Origin: an uncultured Eubacteriales bacterium
GTDB lineage: Bacteria; Bacillota; Clostridia; Oscillospirales; CAG-272
NCBI GenBank assembly: GCA_934447715.1
Contig: CAKSER010000007.1
Coordinates: 1-64,000, forward strand
Direction of reading: 5' to 3'
Length of the DNA: 64,000 nucleotides
Shown here: one piece after another, positions 26,256-35,485 of the stretch
Layout of the letters: every line of letters starts with the position of its first letter
How positions within the stretch are numbered: position 1 is the stretch's first letter
The notes under the pieces: model-generated
Databases searched by the model: none
The model's input: only the letters and a program-made list of their open reading frames with translations
What the model was told of the DNA's origin: nothing
Position numbers and translations under genes: made by a program

Positions 26256-28661
26256 TTATCTGATGTTGATATCCAGCCTGTTTTTGAGGCTTGCAAGAAC
26301 CTTGCTTATAAGCTTGTCAAGCTCCTCCGGCTTAAATCCGCTTTCGGAATTCGGATCCTTTTCGAAGGTAAGCTTGAACGCCATGCTCTTCTTTCCGCTT
26401 CCGACGGCGTCGCTGCGGTAGACATCAAACAGTCTGACGTTTTTAATCTGCTTGCATGCACTTAAAATGACATTCTCAATCTCTGCACAGGTCATCTCCT
26501 CGCTTGTGATGAGCGCAAGGTCTCTCTGCGCATCCGGGAACTTCGAGATCGGCTTGAACTTGTCATAGCCGTGGAAGTGTGCCTTAAGCTTCTCATAGTC
26601 GATTTCGACGATGAATGCCGGCTTTTCGATCTCGAAATTGTCAAGCGCTCCGTAGGAGAGCTTTCCTACAACTCCGATCTCCTCTCCGTTACAGAGGATC
26701 GCAGCGGTGATTCCGGGGTGCAGATAGCTTCTTTCGGTTCTCTCGTATGTAAATTCGAGAGAGAATGTCTCTGCGATCGCTTCTGCTGCGCCCTTTGCGG
26801 TAAAGAAGCTTTCCTCGTTTCCGAAAAGACCGAGGCAAAGGCTCGCTCTTTCGTCCGGATAGTCCTCGATCGGAAGTGTTTTCGGGATGAACACGCTTGC
26901 AAGCTCGTAGATTCTTCCCTCGTAGTTGCCCTTTTTGAGGTTCGAGGAAATGATCTTTGCAATCGATGGAACAAGCGTCGTGCGCATAATCGAATAGTTT
27001 TCGCTGATCGGGTTTTCGATTCTGATATATCTTCTTTCCTTTGCGTCCTGCTCAAGTTCAAGCGCATTGAGCTCTGCCTCCGAGTAGAAGGAGTAGTTGA
27101 TCGTTTCAAAGAAGCCCTGGGCAGAAAGCGCCTGCTTGAGCCTTAACTGATTCTTCTGATCCTGGTTCAGTCCGCCGTTTGTGACAGACGCCTTTGTAAG
27201 GAAGGTCGGGATGATGTGGTCATAGCCGTATGAGCGGATGACCTCCTCGGCAAGGTCCGGGTAGTCCTCGACATCCTGTCTGTAGGGAGGAGCGACTGCG
27301 GTGATGCTGTCGTTTTCCACAGTGACATCAAAGTTCAGTCTTCTTAAAATATCTGTAATAGTGTCGTCCTGAACGGTGATTCCGAGAACGGCATTGATTT
27401 TTTTGAAGGTTGTCTTAATCGGTTTGTTTTCGGGCTCTGTCTTTGCGTCCCTATCAATACCGGTTTTTGTAACCGTTCCGCAGCCGAGCTCCTGAACAAG
27501 ATGCAGGGCTCTGTTCATTGCGATGCCAGTTGTATATGTGTCGATTCCCTTTTCGTATGCACGGGAGGAATCCGAGGACTGACCGAGAGCTCTGGAGGTC
27601 GTTCTGATATTGCCCTTCATGAACTTTGCGGATTCAAACAGAACCTCGCTTGTGCTGTCCTTGATCTCGCTGTCAAGGCCGCCCATGATTCCGGCAAGCG
27701 CTGCCGGCTTCTTTGCGTCGCAGATCAGGAGATTGTCGCTTGTAAGAGAGAATTCCTTTCCGTCAAGGGTGGTGATCTTCTCCTTGTCCTCGGCTCTGCG
27801 GACAACGATGCTTTCTCCTTCGAGTGTCGAAAGGTCGAATGCATGCATCGGCTGACCGATCTCGAGACGGATGAAGTTTGTAATGTCTACTATGTTGTTT
27901 ATCGAGTTTACACCGCAGAGGGCGAGTCTTTTTCTCATCCAGAGCGGAGATTCTGCGACTTTGACATCCTTTACATAATGCGCGATATATCTCGGGCAGA
28001 GCTCCGGAGCCTTTACCGTAACAGAGATGCCGTCCTTGCCGTCAGCCTCTGCTTTAAAGCTGAGATCCGGTTCCTTCAGCGGTCTTTTAAGGATAGCGGC
28101 AACCTCTCTTGACATGCCGAGAATGCTCTGGCAGTCCGGACGGTTTGCGGTAAGACCGATGTCGAATATCCAGTCGTCGATTCCGACAACCGGCTTGATA
28201 TCCTCTCCCGGAACGGTTGTGTCAGGCAGAATCAGGATTCCGTATACTCCTGCGCCGGGGTAGAAATTGTCGTCAATTCCAAGCTCTTGACCGGAGCAGA
28301 ACATTCCGTTCGACTCTACTCCTCTTAACTTGCTCTTTTTGATTGTGATATCTCCGCACAGATGCGCTCCGTCAAGCGCAACCGGGACATGAGCTCCGAC
28401 AAAGATGTTCTTTGCGGCGGTGACGATCTGAAGCTCCTTTCCGAACTCTCCGCAGTCCACCTTGCAGACCATGAGATTATCGGCATTTTCGTGCTTTGTC
28501 ATTTCGGTAATTACACCGACGACGGTATTTGAAACGTCCTTTCCGACCTGTTCCTTTGCCTCAACCTCGAAGCCGCAGGAAAAGAGCTTTGCTTCAAGCT
28601 CCTCCGGGGTAATTCCGGTAAGATCGACATAGTCGTTAAGCCATGAAAGCGGTAACAGCAT
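26256..28661 (-). CDS. pheT: Phenylalanyl-tRNA synthetase beta subunit
   Basis: 801 residues. It has the N-terminal EMAP-like tRNA-binding domain (VGVITEMTKHENADNLMVCKVDCG split across it), B3/B4 editing domain, B5, the catalytic-like fold and the C-terminal anticodon-binding FDX-ACB domain (FPDAQRDLALI). It forms the alpha2-beta2 enzyme with PheS, whose gene ends 17 bp upstream. Confidence 0.97.
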   Translation of the reverse strand: MLLPLSWLNDYVDLTGITPEELEAKLFSCGFEVEAKEQVGKDVSNTVVGVITEMTKHENADNLMVCKVDCGEFGKELQIVTAAKNIFVGAHVPVALDGAHLCGDITIKKSKLRGVESNGMFCSGQELGIDDNFYPGAGVYGILILPDTTVPGEDIKPVVGIDDWIFDIGLTANRPDCQSILGMSREVAAILKRPLKEPDLSFKAEADGKDGISVTVKAPELCPRYIAHYVKDVKVAESPLWMRKRLALCGVNSINNIVDITNFIRLEIGQPMHAFDLSTLEGESIVVRRAEDKEKITTLDGKEFSLTSDNLLICDAKKPAALAGIMGGLDSEIKDSTSEVLFESAKFMKGNIRTTSRALGQSSDSSRAYEKGIDTYTTGIAMNRALHLVQELGCGTVTKTGIDRDAKTEPENKPIKTTFKKINAVLGITVQDDTITDILRRLNFDVTVENDSITAVAPPYRQDVEDYPDLAEEVIRSYGYDHIIPTFLTKASVTNGGLNQDQKNQLRLKQALSAQGFFETINYSFYSEAELNALELEQDAKERRYIRIENPISENYSIMRTTLVPSIAKIISSNLKKGNYEGRIYELASVFIPKTLPIEDYPDERASLCLGLFGNEESFFTAKGAAEAIAETFSLEFTYERTERSYLHPGITAAILCNGEEIGVVGKLSYGALDNFEIEKPAFIVEIDYEKLKAHFHGYDKFKPISKFPDAQRDLALITSEEMTCAEIENVILSACKQIKNVRLFDVYRSDAVGSGKKSMAFKLTFEKDPNSESGFKPEELDKLISKVLASLKNRLDINIR

Positions 28662-28678
28662 TGCTTTTTTCCTCCTTC

Positions 28679-29701
28679 TTACGAGAACTGGCGCAGCGTG
28701 CGCAGATCGTTGTCAAACAGTATCTTGATGTTGTTGATTCCGTATTTAAGCATTGTAATTCTTTCGATTCCGATACCGAATGCAAAGCCGGTGTACTCAT
28801 CGGGATCGATATTGCAGTTTTCAAGCACTCTGCGGTTGACCACTCCGGCTCCGAGAATTTCGATCCAGCCGGTGCCCTTGCATAAGGAGCAGCCCTTTCC
28901 GTGGCACTCGCAGCAGGAGACGTCGACCTCGACGCTCGGCTCTGTAAACGGGAAGTATGACGGGCGGAATCTGGTTCTCACATCGTCCGAGAACATCGAT
29001 TTTGCAAGCATGTCGAGCATTCCCTGAAGATCGCATAGGGTAAGACCGCGGTCAACGACAAGACCCTCCATCTGGTGGAACATCGGCGTGTGTGTTGCGT
29101 CGTCGTCGGAGCGGAAAACGCGTCCGGGCGACAGAATCTTGATCGGAGGTCTTTTTTCCTCCATTACATGAATCTGTCCTGCCGAGGTCTGTGTCCTTAA
29201 AAGCAGCTTTTCTGTTATATAAAATGTGTCCTGTCTGTCTCTTGCCGGATGATCCTCCGGGGTGTTGAGGGCGGTAAAGTTGTAATATTCGGATTCGATT
29301 TCTCTGCCCTCATATATTTCAAAGCCCATTCCGCTGAAAATGTCGATAAGCTGGTTGCGCACAACCGTTACCGGATGCATTGCGCCGACCTCGCGCTTGA
29401 TCCCGGGCATGGAAATATCGACTCTTTCGCTTGAGTTCTTTGCCTCGAGCTCCTTCTGCTTTACGGTGCTTTCCGCACTGTCAAACGCCTTTTCGAGCCA
29501 CGCCTTAAAAAGGTTGATTGTTTTTCCGAGCGCCGGTCTTTCCTCCTTTGTAGCATTGCGAAGTCCGCTCATCAGCGACGCGATGTAGCCGGTCTTGCCG
29601 TTGAGGTAGGCCATGCGAAGCTCATAGAGCTTTTTGCTGTCGTCAACGGTGCTTATTTCGTTTGCGACCTGCTCCTTGACTTTGTCAAATTCCTTTTCCA
29701 T
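28679..29701 (-). CDS. pheS: Phenylalanyl-tRNA synthetase alpha subunit
   Basis: 340 residues: N-terminal coiled coil, then class II catalytic core with [19 protein letters not shown], the [17 protein letters not shown] motif and the [14 protein letters not shown] motif 3. Charges tRNA-Phe. No T-box is present in the short leader of about 50 nt. Confidence 0.97.
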   Translation of the reverse strand: MEKEFDKVKEQVANEISTVDDSKKLYELRMAYLNGKTGYIASLMSGLRNATKEERPALGKTINLFKAWLEKAFDSAESTVKQKELEAKNSSERVDISMPGIKREVGAMHPVTVVRNQLIDIFSGMGFEIYEGREIESEYYNFTALNTPEDHPARDRQDTFYITEKLLLRTQTSAGQIHVMEEKRPPIKILSPGRVFRSDDDATHTPMFHQMEGLVVDRGLTLCDLQGMLDMLAKSMFSDDVRTRFRPSYFPFTEPSVEVDVSCCECHGKGCSLCKGTGWIEILGAGVVNRRVLENCNIDPDEYTGFAFGIGIERITMLKYGINNIKILFDNDLRTLRQFS

Positions 29702-29759
29702 TGCTATCTCTCCGTTGTAGGTTTATATTCCTGTTATAATATCATATACTTATTATATT

Positions 29760-29788
29760 ATCATAACACACCTTTTTTTGTTTGTCAA
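29760..29788 (-). promoter_or_regulatory. Promoter of pheST
   Basis: On the minus strand TTGACA (29783-29788), 17 bases, TATGAT (29760-29765). The start is expected near 29752, about 50 nt before the pheS ATG. Confidence 0.85.
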
Positions 29789-30046
29789 TTACGACCTGCC
29801 CCGAAATGTGCTGCTATACTGACAAAAATCCTGCTCTGCAAACTTTTGGGGCTGTTGTCCATCCGTTCTGCGCACGGATGCGGATATTGCAGCAGCAAAA
29901 GCCGGATTTATCGCCGCTTCAGACGCTTTCGTGCCGCTTTTGTGTTTACGCCGCTTTTCGGTGGGCTTTTTTTGACGAAGTCGGGATGAATCTGCCGCAG
30001 AAGCTTTGATGCAGTTCCCGGATAAAGAAGATATTTCATATCATGG
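29789..30046. other. Divergent spacer between pheS and pfkA
   Basis: No gene seen. It contains several loosely repeated GCCGCTTTT-like pieces (about 29910-29970) similar in style to the other degenerate spacer repeats here. Confidence 0.5.
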
Positions 30047-30075
30047 TTGATTTTTTCAAAAATGTGTATTATTAT
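30047..30075 (+). promoter_or_regulatory. Promoter of pfkA
   Basis: TTGATT (30047-30052), 17 bases, TATTAT (30070-30075). Confidence 0.7.
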
Positions 30076-30140
30076 TAAAATAGAGGTCAATATATATAGT
30101 AAGGATAAAAAATTCTTACCATATAAGGAGAAGAAAGTAA

Positions 30141-31241
30141 TTGGCCGAAAACAGACGATTTAAGAGGATAGGTGTTCTGACCTCCGGAGGGGACGCACCG
30201 GGGATGAATGCCGCGCTTCGCGCCGTGACAAGATATGCGGCGCAGAAGGGAGTCGAGGTCTGCGGAGTATATGAGGGGTATAAGGGGCTTATTACCGGAG
30301 ACGGATATATAAGGCAGCTTTACCCGAAGGATGTGTCGAATATCGTAAACAAGGGCGGCACGGTGCTGTACTGCGCAAGATGCGACGAATTCCGCAAGGA
30401 GAGCGGAGTTATAAAGGCTGTCGAAAACTGCCGCAGATTCGGTCTTGACGGAATGATAACGATAGGCGGCGACGGAACCTTTCGGGGCGCCTCGGATCTT
30501 TGCAGGCTGGGCGTTCCCTGTATAGGCATTCCGGCGACGATCGATAACGACATAACCTGTACCGACTACAGCATCGGCTTTGATACCGCGGTAAATACGG
30601 TTATCGAAAATGTGGATAAGCTGAGGGACACCTGCGAATCGCATGCAAGATGCAGCGTTGTCGAGGTTATGGGAAGAAAGGCAGGATATATCGCCTTGAA
30701 TTCCGCAATTGCCGTCGGGGCTACCGCCGTACTTATTGCCGAGGACAGGGAGACAGGGCAGGAGCACGCAATACAGGCGATAAAAAGAGAAAGGCAGCTC
30801 GGAAAGCGCAACTTTATTGTCATCGTGTCGGAGGGAATCAGCGTCAATTCCGAGGAGGTCGCAAAAAGGATCGAAACAGAGACCGGCGTTGAGACAAAGT
30901 TCGCAAGGCTTGCACATATAATAAGAGGAGGTTCTCCGACCTTCAGGGACAGAAGAGCCGGAGCGGAAATGGCTGTTGCGGCAATCGATCTGCTGCTCCA
31001 GGGCAGGGAAAACCGATTCGTCTGCGAAAGAAACCGGAAAATCTGTTCGGCAGATATCGGGGAGGCGATCACGACCGACCGGATGTATAAAAGCAGCTTT
31101 GTCGACAAGACCGACTTTGATGTCTCGGAGCTCGACGGATTTTCAAAGGAGCAGATCGAAAAAATGAAGGAGTTCTGCATGATGCGCAAAACCGAAATGC
31201 AGCGCCTTTCAAAAATCGCGGAAAGCATTTCAAATTATTGA
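30141..31241 (+). CDS. pfkA: 6-phosphofructokinase (ATP type)
   Basis: 366 residues from a TTG start with AAGGAG 10 bases upstream. TSGGDAPGMNAALR binds ATP; GGDGTFRGA has the Gly expected of ATP-dependent rather than PPi-dependent enzymes; PATIDNDI holds the catalytic Asp; MGRKAGYIAL, EGIS and RGGSPTFRDR bind fructose 6-phosphate. It commits glucose to glycolysis. It is about 45 residues longer than the 320-residue classical enzyme, with a charged helical C-terminal extension. Confidence 0.95.
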   Translation: MAENRRFKRIGVLTSGGDAPGMNAALRAVTRYAAQKGVEVCGVYEGYKGLITGDGYIRQLYPKDVSNIVNKGGTVLYCARCDEFRKESGVIKAVENCRRFGLDGMITIGGDGTFRGASDLCRLGVPCIGIPATIDNDITCTDYSIGFDTAVNTVIENVDKLRDTCESHARCSVVEVMGRKAGYIALNSAIAVGATAVLIAEDRETGQEHAIQAIKRERQLGKRNFIVIVSEGISVNSEEVAKRIETETGVETKFARLAHIIRGGSPTFRDRRAGAEMAVAAIDLLLQGRENRFVCERNRKICSADIGEAITTDRMYKSSFVDKTDFDVSELDGFSKEQIEKMKEFCMMRKTEMQRLSKIAESISNY

Positions 31242-31334
31242 GTTATTGAGCTTTAATAAAAAAGCATAGGTCAGTCCGGCTGACATTTTAACTAAAACAG
31301 ACATCTGAAAATAAATCGGATCGGAGATGGTGTA

Positions 31335-32444
31335 ATGAATAACGGAAATAACGGAAATCAGGGAAACGACAGAAAATCGGTTACACAGGGACGCGTGCCG
31401 GTAAAAAAATATGTAAAGAAAAAGCAGAATAATACGCTTCCGCTAGTCCTTGCGATAATTATTTCGGTTTTGGTGGTTGCTGCATTTGTAATCGCAATAC
31501 TTACGGCGGCGGGAACGATCGACCTTTTCGGAAAAGGAAACGGCGATACAACGGCAGGAATCGAAACAAAGGACCCGGAAAAAACCGGACCGTCCGATAA
31601 TACATCGAATGCGGAGGATACCGGAAATCCGGGAAATGAAAGTGACGATATACCGAGCCCGGACAAGGTAAGCTATAAATTCCTTGAGTTAAATCCCGAG
31701 GACATTAAAAAGGGCGACCTTGTATTGATCGACGCAGAGCACGGAATCGACGTGCCGAAGCAGGATGAGATGGTCAATGTGTACGCATTCAAGACAAAGG
31801 ATTACGGCCTTGATTCGTCTACTATGTATCTTAAGCAGAGCACGGTCGAAAACTTGAATAAGATGATGGAGGCATTTGCCGCAGATAATCCGGAATTAAC
31901 AGATGTAATTGTAAAATACGGATTCAGAACCTTTGAGGAGCAGGACAGCTACTTCAAGGCAGGAAAGAGCACGACAGAGGCAGGACACAGCGATTATCAT
32001 TCCGGAGCTTCCTTTACTTTAAAGATATACAGGCAGGGGAAGGGCACACTTTCGATAGACGATGTCGGAGGAGATTATATGTGGCTCGGAAGAAATTGCT
32101 ACCGCTACGGCTTTGTCCAGAGATATCCGAGCGAAAAGTCGAAGATAACCGGATTCAAGAACGAAAACTGGCTCATGAGATATGTAGGAGTTCCGCACGC
32201 GACATATATGTACGACTATAACCTCTGCCTTGAGGAATATCTTGAGGACATGAGAAACAACCACTCCTATCAGGACGAGCACGCAAAGGTCACCTGCGAC
32301 GACGGTACCGAATATGAAATATACTACGTCGGCGCGACGACCGCCGGAACGACAAAGATCCCGGTTCCGGAAAACCGCGAATATACAATTTCGGGAGATA
32401 ACATGAGCGGATTTATCGTCGCGGTTAACCTCGGAAAGAAATAA
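31335..32444 (+). CDS. Anchored VanY/M15-like protein lacking metal ligands (probable pseudoenzyme)
   Basis: 369 residues: basic N-terminus, membrane anchor at about 36-60, a Thr/Asn/Pro-rich linker, then a VanY-type D-Ala-D-Ala carboxypeptidase fold (YGFRTFEEQ, SDYHSGASF, GFVQRYPSEKSKITGF, ENWLMRYVG, VPHATYMYD). In active enzymes the motif is SxHxxGxAxD and ExWH: here His222 is kept, but the Asp seven residues on is Leu229, and the His after ENW is Leu280; Glu277 and His288 remain. Two of three zinc ligands are therefore missing, so binding of peptidoglycan without cleavage is likely. It follows pfkA by 93 bp. Confidence 0.75.
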   Translation: MNNGNNGNQGNDRKSVTQGRVPVKKYVKKKQNNTLPLVLAIIISVLVVAAFVIAILTAAGTIDLFGKGNGDTTAGIETKDPEKTGPSDNTSNAEDTGNPGNESDDIPSPDKVSYKFLELNPEDIKKGDLVLIDAEHGIDVPKQDEMVNVYAFKTKDYGLDSSTMYLKQSTVENLNKMMEAFAADNPELTDVIVKYGFRTFEEQDSYFKAGKSTTEAGHSDYHSGASFTLKIYRQGKGTLSIDDVGGDYMWLGRNCYRYGFVQRYPSEKSKITGFKNENWLMRYVGVPHATYMYDYNLCLEEYLEDMRNNHSYQDEHAKVTCDDGTEYEIYYVGATTAGTTKIPVPENREYTISGDNMSGFIVAVNLGKK

Positions 32445-32484
32445 AAGAAATAAAAAGCAATGCACCGATAATGCATGAGCATAC

Positions 32485-32534
32485 GCAGCAAGCCGGAGGA
32501 AAGAAAAATCCTCCTCCGGTTTGCTGCTTTTTTT
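32485..32534 (+). terminator. Strong Rho-independent terminator
   Basis: A long stem beginning GCAGCAAGCCGGAGGA (32485-32500) and closing with CCTCCGGTTTGCTGC (ends 32527), followed by seven T. It ends the pfkA/VanY-like unit. Confidence 0.9.
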
Positions 32535-32565
32535 GTCTGATTATATTCAATTATTCACTTTAAAA

Positions 32566-32664
32566 TGAATATATTCAACATCAAAATATTCACAAACCGC
32601 GATTGTACAAGCGTTTACGAGCGATTTTTGAATGCAGCCCAAAAAAACATTGAATATTTTTTCA
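32566..32664. promoter_or_regulatory. ARG-box-like operator elements upstream of the amino-acid transporter
   Basis: TGAATATATTCA at 32566-32577 is a perfect palindrome, and TGAATATTTTTTCA at 32651-32664 matches the ArgR/AhrC box (TGAAT-4W-ATTCA) with one mismatch, 20 bp before the -35. Other ATTCA half sites lie nearby (32544-32556). AT-richness makes chance matches likely. Confidence 0.4.
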
Positions 32665-32683
32665 AAAAATTGCATAAAAGTAC

Positions 32684-32711
32684 TTGACAAATGAAAAAAA
32701 GGGTGTATAAT
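32684..32711 (+). promoter_or_regulatory. Promoter of the amino-acid ABC transporter operon
   Basis: TTGACA (32684-32689), 16 bases, TATAAT (32706-32711). Confidence 0.85.
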
Positions 32712-32758
32712 TAGGAGCATCAAAAAAATAAATCGGAAATTCGAAAGGAAATAAAGAG

Positions 32759-33619
32759 ATGAAGGTATCAGTAAAAATTCTTGCGCTTGTCATGGCACTT
32801 GTACTTGCCGTTCCGGCACTCGTTGCCTGCGGTGGAAAAAAGGATAAGGTTACGGCAAAGGTAATCGACATTGAGCTTACAAACGAGGATTACGCATTCG
32901 GAGTAGATAAGGATCAGCCCGAGCTTCTTGCAAGCGTAAACGAATTTATCAAGGAGATAAAGGACAACGGCAAACTCGACGAGATCTGCAACAAGTATTT
33001 CGGTGACGGCACACCGACACCGGTCACCTCCGCAGCACTTGATGAGTCCAAGGATCAGCTTGTTGTTGCAACAAACGCAGCATTTGAACCGTTTGAGTAT
33101 ATGGACGGAGACAAGTATCTCGGAATCGATATGGAAATTGCAGCACTCCTTGCAGAAAAGCTCGGCAAAGAGCTTGTTATAAGCAACATGGACTTCGATG
33201 CAGTCTGCCTCTCTGTCGGCCAGCACAAGTGCGATGTAGCAATGGCGGGTCTTACCGTAAAGGAAAGCCGTCTTGAATATGTCACCTTCTCGGATACATA
33301 CTACAAGGCAGCACAGAAGCTGATTGTAAGGAGTGACGATACCGCATTCGACGCATGCAAGACTGCAGAGGATGTTGTAAAGATTCTCGATACACTCACA
33401 AGTGATACAAAGATCGGTGCACAGAACGGAACAACCGGAGCGCTCTACATCAAGGGCGACGAGGAGATGGAGTTTAAAGGACTTAAGGCAACAGCTGTCG
33501 GATATAAGAACGGCTCTCTTGCAGTGTCCGATATGCTTAACGGCAATATCCAGTATGTAATCATCGACGCAGCTCCGGCAGACGCGATTACAAAGGCTGT
33601 TAATAGTGTAAACGGCTGA
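32759..33619 (+). CDS. Amino-acid ABC transporter substrate-binding lipoprotein with permuted domain order
   Basis: 286 residues. Lipoprotein signal with lipobox LVAC (Cys24). Residues about 34-83 (LTNEDYAFGV, then a PELLASVNEFIKEIKDNGKLDEI-type helix pair and KYFG) look like the last 50 residues of ordinary family 3 binding proteins. The usual N-terminal lobe (LVVATNAAFEPFEYMDG, with GIDMEIAALLAEKLGK) only begins at residue 101, and the protein stops at VIIDAAPADAITKAV, exactly where the C-terminal segment would normally follow. It therefore appears circularly permuted yet complete. It should bind a polar amino acid; ARG-box-like sites suggest arginine. Confidence 0.85.
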   Translation: MKVSVKILALVMALVLAVPALVACGGKKDKVTAKVIDIELTNEDYAFGVDKDQPELLASVNEFIKEIKDNGKLDEICNKYFGDGTPTPVTSAALDESKDQLVVATNAAFEPFEYMDGDKYLGIDMEIAALLAEKLGKELVISNMDFDAVCLSVGQHKCDVAMAGLTVKESRLEYVTFSDTYYKAAQKLIVRSDDTAFDACKTAEDVVKILDTLTSDTKIGAQNGTTGALYIKGDEEMEFKGLKATAVGYKNGSLAVSDMLNGNIQYVIIDAAPADAITKAVNSVNG

Positions 33620-33650
33620 TAAAGCAAAAAAGACAGATCTGATTTTAACG

Positions 33651-33682
33651 GAAACTGCCGCATATTTCCTTGCGGCGGTTTC
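33651..33682 (+). terminator. Hairpin between binding-protein and permease genes
   Basis: GAAACTGCCGC (33651-33661) pairs with GCGGCGGTTTC (33672-33682) with one mismatch. The weak U-tract suggests partial termination or mRNA protection, which would favour expression of the binding protein over the membrane parts. Confidence 0.6.
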
Positions 33683-33743
33683 TTTCGGTCTTTCCCCGGT
33701 ATTGCTTTCCCGGGATAACTTGAATTTTGAAAGGTAAAACACA

Positions 33744-34454
33744 ATGGGTGATTTTGCAAAGAAACTCGAAACCTTCTGGCAGGTGTTTATATATTCGGGT
33801 GGCTACAGAGAGGTTCTTAAGGGCCTGAAGAACACGGCGGTAATCGCGGTGCTCGGACTTGTTATCGGAATTGTTGTAGGAACCCTGCTTGCGACCGCAA
33901 AGGTCCTTCCGAGGTACAAAAGGCTGCCGAAGATTTTAAACGGGATTGCGTCCTTCTATGTCAGCCTGTTCCGCGGAACGCCTATGGTCGTTCAGCTTCT
34001 GGTATTTTATTATGTCCTTTTGCCGATAATAGGAGTTAGGATTCCGTCGGTCACGGTTGCGACGATCGTCTTCGGTCTGAACAGCGGAGCCTATGTCTGT
34101 GAGATCATGAGATCCGGAATCATGTCGGTCGACCAGGGGCAGATGGAGGGCGGAAGATCGGTCGGCTTAAGCTACGGGACGACGATGGTCATGATAGTAA
34201 TTCCGCAGGCGGTAAAAAACATTCTTCCGACGCTCGGAAACGAGTTTATCACGCTGATCAAGGAGACCTCGGTCGTAAGCTTTATCGGAGCCACTGACCT
34301 TTATGTCGCCTTTAACAATATCGGCTCGAACAGCTATGAATTCATGGTTCCGTACCTGACAATGGCGGTTATTTATATCGTTTTGGTGCTGATAATCAGC
34401 GGACTTATAAAAATGCTTGAAAGGAGCCTGAGGAAAAGTGATAGAGGTAATTGA
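33744..34454 (+). CDS. Amino-acid ABC transporter permease (HisM/GlnP type)
   Basis: 236 residues, about five membrane segments. The EAA-like loop ([21 protein letters not shown]) that docks with the ATPase and the [19 protein letters not shown] block mark the polar amino-acid permease family. Its end overlaps the ATPase gene start by 17 bp. Confidence 0.93.
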   Translation: MGDFAKKLETFWQVFIYSGGYREVLKGLKNTAVIAVLGLVIGIVVGTLLATAKVLPRYKRLPKILNGIASFYVSLFRGTPMVVQLLVFYYVLLPIIGVRIPSVTVATIVFGLNSGAYVCEIMRSGIMSVDQGQMEGGRSVGLSYGTTMVMIVIPQAVKNILPTLGNEFITLIKETSVVSFIGATDLYVAFNNIGSNSYEFMVPYLTMAVIYIVLVLIISGLIKMLERSLRKSDRGN

Positions 34455-35232
34455 TCTTTGCAAAAACTACGGCGATCTGAAGGTTCTGAAGAATATAAAC
34501 ATGAAGATCGAAAAGGGAGAAAAAGTCGTTGTCATCGGCCCGTCCGGCTCCGGAAAGTCGACATTTTTAAGATGTCTTAACTGCATGGAGGATCCTACCT
34601 CCGGAAGCATAATCTTCAACGGCGTCGATATTGCCGACATGTCGGTCGATATCAATATCCACCGCCAGAAGATGGGAATGGTGTTCCAGCATTTCAATCT
34701 GTTCAATAATAAAACGGTAATCCAGAATATAATGCTCGCACCGGTCTATATCGAAAATAAAAGGATGAAAAAGCTCAGAAGAGAGAAATTCTTCGGCAAA
34801 AAGGTCGAAGAGGAGATCAAGAGCAAGAAGCAGATTACAGAGGAGGCGCACAAGCGCGCTGTCGAGCTGCTTAAAAAGATCGGACTCGAGTCGAAGGCGG
34901 ATGTGTATCCGTCGCAGCTTTCCGGAGGACAGAAGCAGAGGGTTGCGATTGTAAGATCGCTTGCAATGAATCCGGATGTGATTCTTTTTGACGAGCCGAC
35001 CTCCGCGCTCGACCCGGAGATGGTAGGAGAGGTTCTTGAGCTGATGAAAAGCCTTGCCGAATCCGGAATGACGATGGTTGTCGTCACACATGAGATGGGC
35101 TTTGCACGCGAGGTGGCAACAAGGGTCGTCTTTATGGATGACGGAAGAATCGTCGAGGAGGCTCCGCCGAAGGAGTTTTTCGAAAACCCCAAGAACCCGA
35201 GATTAAAGGAATTTTTGTCAAAGGTTCTATAA
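34438..35232 (+). CDS. Amino-acid ABC transporter ATPase (GlnQ/HisP type)
   Basis: 264 residues, GTG start inside the permease end. Walker [10 protein letters not shown], signature [11 protein letters not shown], Walker [13 protein letters not shown] and the switch His in VVTHEMGFA are intact. A charged insertion of about 20-25 residues ([20 protein letters not shown]) sits between the Q-loop and the signature, where most GlnQ proteins have a short linker. It powers the transporter. Confidence 0.94.
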   Translation: MIEVIDLCKNYGDLKVLKNINMKIEKGEKVVVIGPSGSGKSTFLRCLNCMEDPTSGSIIFNGVDIADMSVDINIHRQKMGMVFQHFNLFNNKTVIQNIMLAPVYIENKRMKKLRREKFFGKKVEEEIKSKKQITEEAHKRAVELLKKIGLESKADVYPSQLSGGQKQRVAIVRSLAMNPDVILFDEPTSALDPEMVGEVLELMKSLAESGMTMVVVTHEMGFAREVATRVVFMDDGRIVEEAPPKEFFENPKNPRLKEFLSKVL

Positions 35233-35434
35233 TCGCAGGCGGAGGATATCTTCAGCCTAAGCAGGCTTTTAAAGCCGAGGGCGGTAAGAAGCAGCAAGGG
35301 GTGGAAAAGAACGGCAAGGAGCGGCAAGGGATGGAAAAGAGCGAAAAAGGGCGGTGAAAACGTCGATTTCGCTGATGCCGATCCGTATAAAACCGAAATC
35401 CGTATAAATTTAAATAAAAATTTAAATAAAAATG

Positions 35435-35467
35435 CAGCCAAGGCAGAGATGCCCTGGCTGTATTTTT
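35435..35467. terminator. Bidirectional terminator between convergent genes
   Basis: CAGCCAAGGCA (35435-35445) pairs with TGCCCTGGCTG (35450-35460), one mismatch, with T-runs on both sides. It serves the transporter operon and the holin-like gene. Just before it AAATTTAAATAAA is repeated. Confidence 0.8.
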
Positions 35468-35485
35468 GTCTTCGGCTGTATTAGC

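Noticed and set aside
29702..29790. Possible T-box before pheST
   Set aside because: The leader is only about 50 nt and lacks specifier loop and T-box sequence; a plain consensus promoter is present.
35435..35460. GCAGCCAAGGCAGA resembling part of the bacterial SRP RNA
   Set aside because: The rest of the SRP RNA core is absent and the sequence is one arm of a clear terminator between convergent genes.
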